Assembly (NCBI RefSeq): GCF_000426605.1
Contig: NZ_AUFR01000016.1
Location: 1 to 62,827, forward strand
From: Propionibacterium acidifaciens DSM 21887
GTDB taxonomy: Bacteria > Actinomycetota > Actinomycetes > Propionibacteriales > Propionibacteriaceae
DNA length: 62,827 bases
Reading direction: 5' to 3'
The stretch's first letter is position 1; each line of letters opens with the position of its first letter. Positions 18,610-26,438 of the stretch are shown piece by piece. Under the pieces are notes generated by a model. That model saw only the letters and a list, made by a program, of their open reading frames with translations, did not search any database and was not told where the DNA came from. A program made the translations under genes and the position numbers.

Positions 18610-20691
18610 TCACACGTCGATGCGGTCCTCGTCGAGCTGGTAGGCGCCGGCGACGATGAACTCCTTGCGCGGGGCCACCTCGTTGCCCATGAGCAGCTCG
18701 AAGGTGCGCGATGCGGTCTCGGCGTCGTCGATGGTGATGCGGCGCAGCATCCGGTGGCGCGGGTTCATCGTCGTGTCGGCCAGCTGGTCGGCGTCCATCT
18801 CGCCGAGGCCCTTGTAGCGCTGCGGCTCCTTGAAGCGGATCCGCTTCTTCGTGAGCTCGGCCGTCTTCCGCTGGTACTCGGGGTCGGAGTAGGTGTAGAT
18901 GTACTTCTCCATGCCCTTGCGCGGATTCGTCAGCTCGAAGCGGTGCAGCGGCGGGACGGCGCTGTAGACGCGGCCGGCCTCGATCATCGGGCGCATGTAG
19001 CGGAAGAAGAGCGTGGCGAGCAGGCAGCGGATGTGGGCGCCGTCGGAGTCGGCGTCGGCCATGAAGATGACCTTGCCGTAGCGGGCCTGGTCGAGGTCGA
19101 AGCCGGCCCCCGAGCCGGCGCCGACGACCTGGATGATCGCCGAGCACTCCTGGTTCTTCAGCATGTCGCCGAGGGAGGCCTTCTGGACGTTGAGGATCTT
19201 GCCGCGGATGGGCAGCAGGGCCTGGAACTCGCTGTCGCGGGCGCGCGAGGCGGTGCCCAGGGCCGAATCGCCCTCGACGATGAACAGCTCGCTGCGCTCG
19301 CCGTCGGCGCTGCGGCAGTCCTTCAGCTTGGGCGGCATGGAGCTCGACTCGAGCGCGTTCTTGCGGCGCTGGTTCTCCCGGTGGGCCCGGGCCGCCCGAC
19401 GGGTGCGGGAGGCGTTGACGACCTTCTCCATGAGGGCGCGGGCCTGGGCACGCACGGCGGGTCGGGTCGAGCCCAAGTAGTCCCCCATCCGCTCCTCGAC
19501 GATCCGGGCCACCAGGCGGGTGACCGGCGGCGTGCCGAGGACCTCCTTGGTCTGCCCCTCGAACTGCGGCTCGGGCAGGCGCACCGTGATGACGGCGGTG
19601 AGGCCCTCGAGGATGTCCTCCTTGACGACGTCGTCGCTGGCCCGCAGCAGCCGGGTGCCGTCCAGGCCGGTGACGAAGGCCCTCGTGAGACCGCGCTCGA
19701 AGCCCTGGACGTGGGTGCCGCCCTTGGGGGTGGCGATGATGTTGACGAAGGAGCGCTCGACGGTGTCGTAGCCGTTGTCCCAGATGACGGCGATGTCGAC
19801 GTCGAGCCGGCGCTGGACGTCGGTGGGCGTCATGACCCCCGACTCGTCGAGCATGGGAACCGTCTCGACGAACGAGTCGGAGCCCTGGAGGCGCAGCACC
19901 TCGGTGACGGGCTCGCCGGTGCTCAGGAAATCGGCGAACTCGCTGATGCCGCCGTCGTGCCTGAAGGACTCGCGGACCGGCTCGGGGCCGCGCTCGTCGT
20001 CGAGGACGATCTCGAGGCCGGGCACGAGGAAGCTGGTCTGGCGAGCCCTCTCGACGAGCTTTTCGACGGACAGCTGGGCGTCCCCGAGGAAGATCTGCCG
20101 GTCGGGCCAGTAGGTGACGCGGGTGCCCGTCACGCCCTTGCGCACCCTGCCGACGCGGCGCAGCCCCCCGCCGGGGGTGAAGCCGGCGTCCGGGCCGTCG
20201 CCGTCGAAGACGCCGGGGACGCCGCGCCGGAAGCTCATGGCCCAGGTGGCGCCGTCGCGGTCCACCTCGACGTCGAGGCGGGAGCTCAGGGCGTTGACGA
20301 CCGAGGCCCCCACGCCGTGCAGGCCGCCGGCGGCGCCGTAGGAGCCGGCGCCGAACTTGCCGCCGGCGTGCAGCTTCGTGAAGACGACCTCGACGCCGGT
20401 GAGGCCGGTGCGCGGCTCGATGTCCACGGGGATGCCCCGCGCGGCGTCGGCGACGTGGATCGACCCGTCGGCGCGCAGCGCGACCTCGATGCGCCTGCCG
20501 AAGCCGACCAGCGCCTCGTCGACGGCGTTGTCGATGATCTCCCACAGGCAGTGCATGAGCCCGCGGGTGTCGGTGGAGCCGATGTACATGGCGGGGCGCT
20601 TGCGGACGGCCTCGAGGCCCTCGAGGACGAGGAGGTTCTTCGCCCCGTAGGAGCGCCGCTCGGAGTTCTTGCTGCTCGTGGTGCTGGACAC
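18610..20691 (-). CDS. parE: DNA topoisomerase IV subunit B
   Basis: A 693-residue type IIA topoisomerase ATPase subunit. The GHKL ATP site includes EIIDNAVDEAL (Asn for Mg2+) and the lid KLHAGGKFGAGSYGAAGGLHGVG, and there is a transducer lysine (QTK in GQTKEVLG). The TOPRIM domain has catalytic Glu in VEGDSALGTA and DADSDGAH. The C-terminal RYKGLGEMDADQL is the family signature. It works with ParC to decatenate and relax DNA. Start is uncertain: GTG 20691 (SSTTSSKNSERR) is preferred, and GTG 20715 would add eight residues. The gene points toward parC with panE and a pseudogene between. There is no ribosome site, so the mRNA may be leaderless. Confidence 0.92.
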   Translation of the reverse strand: MSSTTSSKNSERRSYGAKNLLVLEGLEAVRKRPAMYIGSTDTRGLMHCLWEIIDNAVDEALVGFGRRIEVALRADGSIHVADAARGIPVDIEPRTGLTGVEVVFTKLHAGGKFGAGSYGAAGGLHGVGASVVNALSSRLDVEVDRDGATWAMSFRRGVPGVFDGDGPDAGFTPGGGLRRVGRVRKGVTGTRVTYWPDRQIFLGDAQLSVEKLVERARQTSFLVPGLEIVLDDERGPEPVRESFRHDGGISEFADFLSTGEPVTEVLRLQGSDSFVETVPMLDESGVMTPTDVQRRLDVDIAVIWDNGYDTVERSFVNIIATPKGGTHVQGFERGLTRAFVTGLDGTRLLRASDDVVKEDILEGLTAVITVRLPEPQFEGQTKEVLGTPPVTRLVARIVEERMGDYLGSTRPAVRAQARALMEKVVNASRTRRAARAHRENQRRKNALESSSMPPKLKDCRSADGERSELFIVEGDSALGTASRARDSEFQALLPIRGKILNVQKASLGDMLKNQECSAIIQVVGAGSGAGFDLDQARYGKVIFMADADSDGAHIRCLLATLFFRYMRPMIEAGRVYSAVPPLHRFELTNPRKGMEKYIYTYSDPEYQRKTAELTKKRIRFKEPQRYKGLGEMDADQLADTTMNPRHRMLRRITIDDAETASRTFELLMGNEVAPRKEFIVAGAYQLDEDRIDV

Positions 20692-20827
20692 GAGCGGAAC
20701 TCTATCGGCGCGCACCGACGATCCCCGGCAGCGGCAGGCCCCGCGGACCGGTTCGGCGCGGCGGGGCCTCCGGGCCGAGCCGGGGCCGGCCTCCCGCCGG
20801 ATCGGCCCGCCTGTTGTCCCCTGCGCG

Positions 20828-20833
20828 TACTGT
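20828..20833 (+). promoter_or_regulatory. -10 element (TACTGT), leaderless start
   Basis: TACTGT lies 7 nt before the GTG at 20841. No ribosome site intervenes, consistent with a leaderless transcript. Confidence 0.45.
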
Positions 20834-20840
20834 GGGTGCC

Positions 20841-21038
20841 GTGAGCACGCCCGTTGTTGAGAACACCCGGTTGACCGCAGCCGACCGCTGCGACCGATGC
20901 GGTGCGCAGGCCCATCTGAGGGTGCGGCTCGCGAGCGGCGGGACGCTCCTGTTCTGCGCGCACCACGCCCGCGCCCACGCCGAGAAGATCAAGGAGGTCG
21001 CCGTCCGTCTGGAGGGCGACACCTCGCTCCTCAGCTGA
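20841..21038 (+). CDS. DUF7455 small zinc-finger-like protein
   Basis: A 65-residue protein with DRCDRCGAQAHLRV (CxxC, about 15-18) and LLFCAHHARAHAEKI (CxHH), which together make a likely four-ligand zinc site. It ends in an amphipathic helix (AEKIKEVAVRLEGD). The family is a standard actinobacterial gene beside parE and the principal sigma factor (for example near hrdB in Streptomyces), as here. Small size and zinc site suggest a nucleic-acid or RNA-polymerase contact, but the function is unknown. GTG 20841 was preferred over an upstream ATG because the residues before it are not conserved-looking. Confidence 0.8.
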   Translation: MSTPVVENTRLTAADRCDRCGAQAHLRVRLASGGTLLFCAHHARAHAEKIKEVAVRLEGDTSLLS

Positions 21039-21170
21039 GCCCCCTGCGGCGCGCCGGGCGCCCGCCCCGGCACCGGCCCGACGGGGCTAATTCTTCACCC
21101 GGGGTCCGTCCCGGCGGCGGGCCGCCCCGGCACCGGCCGGGTCCGGCGGACGACGAAGCGGAGGCCGACG

Positions 21171-22268
21171 ATGAGCAGCACGTCCAGCACCTATCTGCCC
21201 GACTGGACGATCGGCGGCGCCGACGTCCACACCGCGCTCCCCGGGATCGTCTCGGCCCACGGCTCGAGCGCCGTCATCATCGGCGGACGCCGCGCCATGG
21301 CCGCCGCCGAGCCGAGGATCCGCGGGGCGCTCGAGGGCTCCCCCGTGTCCGTCACCGGCTCCTTCGTCGCCGGCGACGAGGCCACCCAGGAGAAGGCCGA
21401 CGAGCTCCAGGGCGCCGACGAGGTGGCCCGCGCCGACGTGATCCTCGCCGTCGGCGGCGGCAAGATGATCGACCTGTGCAAGCTGCTGTCCATCCAGACC
21501 GGCAAGGCCCTCGTCACCATCCCGACGATCGCCTCGACCTGCGCGGCCGTGACGCGCGTCGGCGTGATCTACCACCCCGACCACTCGTTCAGTCGGCACA
21601 TCTTCCGCAACCGCCCGGCCGAGCACACCGTCATCGACACCGACATCATCGCCAGGGCCCCCACCGTGTACCTGTGGGCCGGCATCGGCGACGCCCTGAG
21701 CAAGCAGGTCGAGAGCCCCTTCAGCTCGCGCGGCCTCGCCCTGGGGCACTCCGACCGCGTCGGCGTCGACATCTCGCGCCGCGGGGCCGAGCCGCTGTTC
21801 GCCCACGGCGCGCAGGCCCTGGCCGATGCCGAGCGGGGCGAGGCGAGCGACGCCGTGCGCGAGATGGCGCTCACCATCCTCGTCACCACCGGGCTCACGA
21901 GCGTGCTCGTCCAGCACCGGTTCAACTCCTCGTTCGCCCACGCGGTGTACAACGCGCACACGACGATGCCGGACGCCGGGAACCATCTGCACGGCGAGAT
22001 CGTCAGCCTCGGCGTCCTCGTCCTGCTCACCCTCGAGGGGCAGTTCGCCGAGCGCGACCGCTTCCACGACCTCAACGCCTCCCTCGGCCTCCCGACGCGG
22101 ACCGACCAGGTCTCCGTCGGGCCCGGGCGCCTCGACGAGTTCACCGACCGCATCATGGACTTCGTCAGGCCCGAGGAGGCCCCCTACCCGATCACCCGCG
22201 CGATGGTCCACCAGGCGCTGCTCGACCTCAACGCCTACTCGGCGGCCCGCGAGGCCGAACGCCCCTGA
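21171..22268 (+). CDS. gldA: Glycerol dehydrogenase-like Fe/Zn alcohol dehydrogenase
   Basis: A 365-residue family III metal-dependent dehydrogenase. The NAD site is VGGGKMIDLCKLL (about 94-106, GGGxxxD), with PTIASTCAAVTRVG following. Metal ligands are Asp in AGIGDALSKQ (about 166), His in FAHAVYNA and His in HLHGEIVSLG. These match GldA, which oxidises glycerol to dihydroxyacetone with NAD+. Close relatives act on other polyols or on hydroxyacetone, so substrate is moderately sure. There is no ribosome site stronger than GAGG before the ATG. The only functional link in the window is glpABC 27 kb away. Confidence 0.82.
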   Translation: MSSTSSTYLPDWTIGGADVHTALPGIVSAHGSSAVIIGGRRAMAAAEPRIRGALEGSPVSVTGSFVAGDEATQEKADELQGADEVARADVILAVGGGKMIDLCKLLSIQTGKALVTIPTIASTCAAVTRVGVIYHPDHSFSRHIFRNRPAEHTVIDTDIIARAPTVYLWAGIGDALSKQVESPFSSRGLALGHSDRVGVDISRRGAEPLFAHGAQALADAERGEASDAVREMALTILVTTGLTSVLVQHRFNSSFAHAVYNAHTTMPDAGNHLHGEIVSLGVLVLLTLEGQFAERDRFHDLNASLGLPTRTDQVSVGPGRLDEFTDRIMDFVRPEEAPYPITRAMVHQALLDLNAYSAAREAERP

Positions 22269-22375
22269 GGCCGAGACCGGGCGGCGGCCCCACGGTCCTG
22301 CGAGGCGGCGCCGGGCGGGACGCGCGCCATCGGGCCGGCCCAGGCGGGAGGGACCGCCGGGGGCGGCGAGGAACA

Positions 22376-22464
22376 GCCCAGCCCGCGCGGGCCCGGATGC
22401 GTCGACCGACAGCAGCGGCGTCCCGGCGATGAAGACGCCCAGCCCGCGCGGGCCCGGATGCGTC
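22376..22464. repeat. 28-bp direct repeat, two copies, 61 bp apart
   Basis: Copies at 22376-22403 and 22437-22464 are identical and each contains the 12-bp palindrome GCCCGCGCGGGC followed by CCGGATGCGTC. The second copy runs into the sigA stop codon (22463-22465). They lie between the convergent gldA and sigA genes and probably act as terminators. The first copy may be a local duplication of the sigA 3' end. Confidence 0.75.
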
Positions 22465-23995
22465 AGTCCAAGTAGTCGCGCAGCACCTGGGAGCGGCTCG
22501 GGTGGCGCAGCTTGCTCATCGTCTTGGACTCGATCTGGCGGATGCGCTCGCGCGTCACGCCGTAGACCTTGCCGATCTCGTCGAGGGTCTTGGGCTGGCC
22601 GTCGGTGAGGCCGAAGCGCATCGAGACGACGCCCGCCTCGCGCTCCGACAGGGTGTCGAGCACGTCGTGCAGCTGCTCCTGGAGGAGCGTGAAGTTCACG
22701 GCGTCGGCCGGGACGATGGCCTCGGAGTCCTCGATGAGGTCGCCGAACTCCGAGTCGCCGTCCTCGCCGAGGGGGGTGTGCAGGCTGATCGGCTCGCGGC
22801 CGTACTTCTGCACCTCGATGACCTTCTCGGGGGTCATGTCGAGCTCGACGGCCAGCTCCTCGGGGGTGGGCTCGCGGCCCAGGTCCTGGAGCATCTGACG
22901 CTGGACGCGCGCGAGCTTGTTGATGACCTCGACCATGTGGACGGGGATGCGGATCGTGCGGGCCTGGTCGGCCATGGCGCGGGTGATGGCCTGCTTGATC
23001 CACCACGTGGCGTAGGTGCTGAACTTGTAGCCCTTGGTGTAGTCGAACTTCTCGACCGCCCTGATCAGGCCGAGGTTGCCCTCCTGGATGAGGTCGAGGA
23101 AGAGCATGCCGCGGCCGGTGTAGCGCTTGGCCAGCGAGACGACGAGGCGGAGATTGGCCTCGAGCAGGTGGTTCTTGGCGCGGTGTCCGTCCTCGGCGAT
23201 CCACTCGAAGTCCTCGCGGTCGGCGGGCTTGATCCTTCCGGGGTGCTGGGCGAGCTGCTCGTCGGCGAACAGCCCGGCCTCGATGCGCTTGGCCAGGTCG
23301 ACCTCCTGGGCGGCATTGAGGAGGGCCACCTTGCCGATCTGCTTGAGGTAGTCCTTGACGGGATCGGCGGTGGCGCCGGCGACTGTCACCTGCTGCTCGG
23401 GCTCGTCCCCGTCGTCCTTGTCGGAGAGGCTGAAGCCCTTCGTGTCCTCGTTGATCTCGGCCTCGTCCCTCTCGGCCGCGCTCCGGTCGAACGCCGACTC
23501 GTCGACGTCGTCGAGCGTGCGCTTCCTGCCGCCGGCGCGCACGACGATGTCGTCGCCGTCGCGTTCGAAGGTGACCTCGATGCCGTCCGCCTCGGCGGTG
23601 CCCTCGGGCTTGCCGGCCATGGCCTTCGTGAGGACGGCCTTGCTCGTCGTGCCCGTGCCGCCCGAGGACGCCCCCCTGGCCGGCGCCCGGCGGGCGGACC
23701 TCCTCCTCGTCCCGGTCTTCTTCGTCTTCGTCCCGGCGCCCCCCTCGGACGTCCGCTTCCTCGTCGTCCTGCGGGTCGCGGCGCCCTTGGCCGGCTCGCC
23801 CGCCACGCCCTTCGCCGGCGCGGCCTTGGACGACGCACTCCTCGACGTCGACCGCTTGACCGCGGTGCCCTTCGTCCCGGTATTCTTGGCCGGAGCGCTC
23901 TTCGTGCGGGTGCGGGCCGGTCTCGTGGCCTTCTCCGCCGACGCGGCGCCGGCTTCCTCGGAGGTCTGGACAGGGTTCTTGGTGGGAGCCGTCAC
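22463..23995 (-). CDS. sigA: Principal RNA polymerase sigma factor (SigA/HrdB/RpoD)
   Basis: A 510-residue group 1 sigma factor. The N-terminal ~170 residues are a Lys/Ala/Thr/Arg-rich extension ([16 protein letters not shown]), as in HrdB and mycobacterial SigA. Region 1.2 is [16 protein letters not shown]. Regions 2.1-2.4 run through [36 protein letters not shown] and [17 protein letters not shown]. Region 3 contains [11 protein letters not shown], and region 4.2 [20 protein letters not shown]. The GTG at 23993-23995 has GGAAAGG upstream and begins the conserved VTAPTKN leader. It directs housekeeping transcription. It is divergent from sigB. Confidence 0.95.
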   Translation of the reverse strand: MTAPTKNPVQTSEEAGAASAEKATRPARTRTKSAPAKNTGTKGTAVKRSTSRSASSKAAPAKGVAGEPAKGAATRRTTRKRTSEGGAGTKTKKTGTRRRSARRAPARGASSGGTGTTSKAVLTKAMAGKPEGTAEADGIEVTFERDGDDIVVRAGGRKRTLDDVDESAFDRSAAERDEAEINEDTKGFSLSDKDDGDEPEQQVTVAGATADPVKDYLKQIGKVALLNAAQEVDLAKRIEAGLFADEQLAQHPGRIKPADREDFEWIAEDGHRAKNHLLEANLRLVVSLAKRYTGRGMLFLDLIQEGNLGLIRAVEKFDYTKGYKFSTYATWWIKQAITRAMADQARTIRIPVHMVEVINKLARVQRQMLQDLGREPTPEELAVELDMTPEKVIEVQKYGREPISLHTPLGEDGDSEFGDLIEDSEAIVPADAVNFTLLQEQLHDVLDTLSEREAGVVSMRFGLTDGQPKTLDEIGKVYGVTRERIRQIESKTMSKLRHPSRSQVLRDYLD

Positions 23996-24374
23996 AGGGG
24001 ACCTTTCCAATTGGTGAAGCGTTCGACGGGCCCGGGGCATCGGTCCGGGACCAGGGCGCACTCAAGGCTGCATGTGTCAAGAGGACGCCACCCACCAGTG
24101 TGTCACCCGGCAACAAACGGCAGCCGTCCGGCCTGGTCCGCCCGCCGTCCGAACGGCCCGTCGGGAGACGCCAGGCACCGCCCAGGAGCGACGAAGACGC
24201 TGGTCACAGGGCCACGGACCACCGCCCCGCGTCCCGCTGCGGTCGCTGGGGGCATCAGACCGCGGTGGCAGGACCACCCGCGGATGGACCTCTTCTCAAC
24301 TTTCCTGCGGCCTCCGGGATGGTTTTCCCCCGCCGAGTTGTTGGAAACTATGGATGGACGACGGAAGGGAACCG
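23996..24374. promoter_or_regulatory. Divergent control region between sigA and sigB
   Basis: This 379-bp gap has no gene. A minus-strand TTGACA (24075-24080 as TGTCAA on the plus strand) is a possible -35 for sigA, but no good -10 stands at 17 bp. Ahead of sigB the sequence from 24310 is relatively AT-rich (GGTTTTCCCCC, GTTGTTGGAAACTATGG) and is the likely promoter area. No stress-sigma consensus was matched convincingly. Confidence 0.35.
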
Positions 24375-25298
24375 ATGGAGAAGACTCGCGCACGCAGCAA
24401 CGACGGCATCGACGGCAAGGACTCGGTGGGCCTCTACCTCGAGTCGATCGCCAAGACCCCGCTGCTCGACGCCGCCGAGGAGGTTGAGCTCGCCCGACTC
24501 ATCGAGGCCGGCCAGTACGCTCAGGCGATCCTCCGCGGGGACGCCGAGACGACGAGCGACGCCACCCGCGAGGAGCTGGAGACCATCGCGGAGGAGGGCG
24601 AGCACGCCATGCAGCACTTCGTGCGCGCCAACCTGCGCCTGGTGGTCTCCGTGGCCCGCAAGTATGGACGCTCCCAGATGCCGCTGCTGGACCTGGTCCA
24701 GGAGGGCAACACCGGCCTCATCCGCGCCGTCGAGAAGTTCGACTACGCGAAGGGCTTCAAGTTCAGCACCTATGCGACGTGGTGGGTGCGCCAGGCCATC
24801 AGCCGCGGCATCGCCCAGCAGGGCCGCATCGTGCGCCTGCCCGTGCACGTGGCCGAGCAGGTCAACCAGATCCTCGCGGTGCGCCGCAACCTGGAGCGCA
24901 ACCTGGGCCGCGAGCCGGAGGTGGCCGAGATCGCCGAGGAGCTCGGGGTCGAGGAGTCGAAGGTCGTCGACCTCATCCGCTACTCGCGCGAGCACGTCAG
25001 CCTCGACGCCCCGGTCGAGGACGACGGCGACACCTCGCTCGGCGATCTCATCGCCCGCGAGACGGCGCCGGGCCCCGACGAGCTCGTGCTCGACGCCGAG
25101 GACCGCACGCGCCTGGAGGGCATGCTCTCCGACTTGGACGAGCGCTCCGCCGACGTCATGCGCCGCCGCTACGGCCTCCTCGACGGCCGCCAGGCCAAGC
25201 TCGCCGACATCGGCGCCGTGTGGGGCATCACCGCCGAGCGCGTGCGCCAGATCGAGCGCGCCGCCCTCAACCAGCTGCGCCTGACCGCCTCGGTCTGA
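24375..25298 (+). CDS. sigB: Group 2 sigma factor (SigB-like)
   Basis: A 307-residue sigma-70 factor without the long N-terminal extension. Region 1.2 is SVGLYLESIAKTPLLDAAEE. Region 2 includes NLRLVVSVARKYGRSQMPLLDLV and [18 protein letters not shown]. Region 3 has PVHVAEQVNQI, and region 4.2 ADIGAVWGITAERVRQIE. The near identity of regions 2.4 and 4.2 to SigA means similar promoters are read. Such non-essential primary-like factors serve stress or stationary phase. ATG 24375 has ribosome site GGAAGGGA 6 bp upstream. In mycobacteria sigA and sigB are also close together, but there they are not head-to-head neighbours. Confidence 0.92.
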   Translation: MEKTRARSNDGIDGKDSVGLYLESIAKTPLLDAAEEVELARLIEAGQYAQAILRGDAETTSDATREELETIAEEGEHAMQHFVRANLRLVVSVARKYGRSQMPLLDLVQEGNTGLIRAVEKFDYAKGFKFSTYATWWVRQAISRGIAQQGRIVRLPVHVAEQVNQILAVRRNLERNLGREPEVAEIAEELGVEESKVVDLIRYSREHVSLDAPVEDDGDTSLGDLIARETAPGPDELVLDAEDRTRLEGMLSDLDERSADVMRRRYGLLDGRQAKLADIGAVWGITAERVRQIERAALNQLRLTASV

Positions 25299-25302
25299 GC
25301 CC

Positions 25303-25348
25303 GGACGCGACGGAGGGGCCCGCCATGGCGGGCCCCTCCGTCGCGTCC
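25303..25348. terminator. Perfect hairpin terminator after sigB
   Basis: A 46-bp inverted repeat in which GGACGCGACGGAGGGGCCCG pairs with its exact complement around a short centre. It lies between convergent sigB and tesB and serves both. Confidence 0.85.
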
Positions 25349-25358
25349 ACCGCCGGCG

Positions 25359-26237
25359 TCAGGTGAGGAGATCGCGCTCCTGCCGGAGGACCCGGATGAG
25401 GCCCTCCTGGGAACAGGAGGCGACCATCGTGCCGTTCTGGAAGAGGCGGCCGGTGGCGATGCCCAGGCTGTTGGAGGCCGACGGCGAGAGCATGTCGTAG
25501 AGCAGCCACTGGTCGGCTCGCACCGAGCGGTGGAAGTGCATGACGTGGTCGAGCGTGGCGACCTGCAGGTGCGGCGACATGTAGGCGACCGAGTGCGGGA
25601 TCACCGTCACCGACAGCAGGGTCAGGTCCGACAGATAGGCCAGCACCGCCTGGTGGACGGCGAACTCCTCGGCGGGCAGGGGCGCGGTCGTGCGCACCCA
25701 CACGCGCATGTGCGCCGGATGGTTGGCCGGCTCGATGAGCCCGCCCCGGCTGGAGTCGCCGGCGAAGCGCACGTCGAGGGCGTCCCACTCGTGCCACAGC
25801 GGCGAGGCCCCGTAGCGCCTCCTGCTGATGTCGAGGAAGCCCGGGCAGTCGTCCGGGGGCGGCACCTGCGCGGCGATCGGGTCGGAGTGGTCGAGCCCCG
25901 GCTCCATCTCGTGGAAGGAGTAGGAGCCGGTGAAGATCGTGCGCCCGTCCTGGAGCGCGGTGACGCGGCGCACGGAGAAGGTGCGCCCGTCGCGCAGCGG
26001 CTCGACGGCGTACTCGATGTCGCTGTCGGCCTGGCCGGGGCGGATGAAGTAGGAGTTGAGGGAGTGCGCGACCCTCCCGGAGGGCACGGTGCCGTAGGCG
26101 GCCATGAGGGACTGGGCGAGCACCTGCCCGCCGTAGGTGCGCTGCATCATCGTGCGCGGATGACGCCCGATGAAGACGCTGTCGGGCTCGGCGCGCAGGC
26201 GCAGCAGATCAACGAGTTCAGCTGTTGTAGCCGGCAT
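25359..26237 (-). CDS. tesB: Acyl-CoA thioesterase II (TesB-like)
   Basis: A 292-residue double-hotdog thioesterase. The first hotdog contains RTYGGQVLAQSLMAAYGTVP and FIRPGQADSDIEYAVEPLRDGRTF. The second hotdog holds the catalytic Asp in ATLDHVMHFHR and Gln in ASCSQEGLIRV, which with a Ser/Thr polarise the attacking water in E. coli TesB. It hydrolyses medium- and long-chain acyl-CoA in the cytosol. Start ATG 26235-26237. It is monocistronic, back to back with the hydrolase gene at 26439. Whether it serves lipid metabolism or the neighbouring polysaccharide acylation genes cannot be told. Confidence 0.92.
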   Translation of the reverse strand: MPATTAELVDLLRLRAEPDSVFIGRHPRTMMQRTYGGQVLAQSLMAAYGTVPSGRVAHSLNSYFIRPGQADSDIEYAVEPLRDGRTFSVRRVTALQDGRTIFTGSYSFHEMEPGLDHSDPIAAQVPPPDDCPGFLDISRRRYGASPLWHEWDALDVRFAGDSSRGGLIEPANHPAHMRVWVRTTAPLPAEEFAVHQAVLAYLSDLTLLSVTVIPHSVAYMSPHLQVATLDHVMHFHRSVRADQWLLYDMLSPSASNSLGIATGRLFQNGTMVASCSQEGLIRVLRQERDLLT

Positions 26238-26438
26238 GTCACAACTCTGCCACGTCGGACGCCCCGCCGCGGCGATCATCGGGCCCGACCCGGCGCGCGG
26301 CCGGCGGGGCGGGGCGCCGGCCGGACCCGATGGCGTAGGATCATACCGGTCGGACCGCAGTGCCGACGAGCGTACCGTTCCTCTTCCTCCCCCTCCCCCG
26401 CATCCCCGGTCCGGGTACGCGCCGATGAATGGAAGACC

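Noticed and set aside
22376-22464. CRISPR-like repeats
   Set aside because: Only two copies with a palindromic GC-rich core next to a stop codon, and no cas genes anywhere.
24300-24374. Stress-sigma (SigE/SigH-type) promoter before sigB
   Set aside because: GGAAAC lies too close to the start codon and no GTT-type -10 stands at the required distance.
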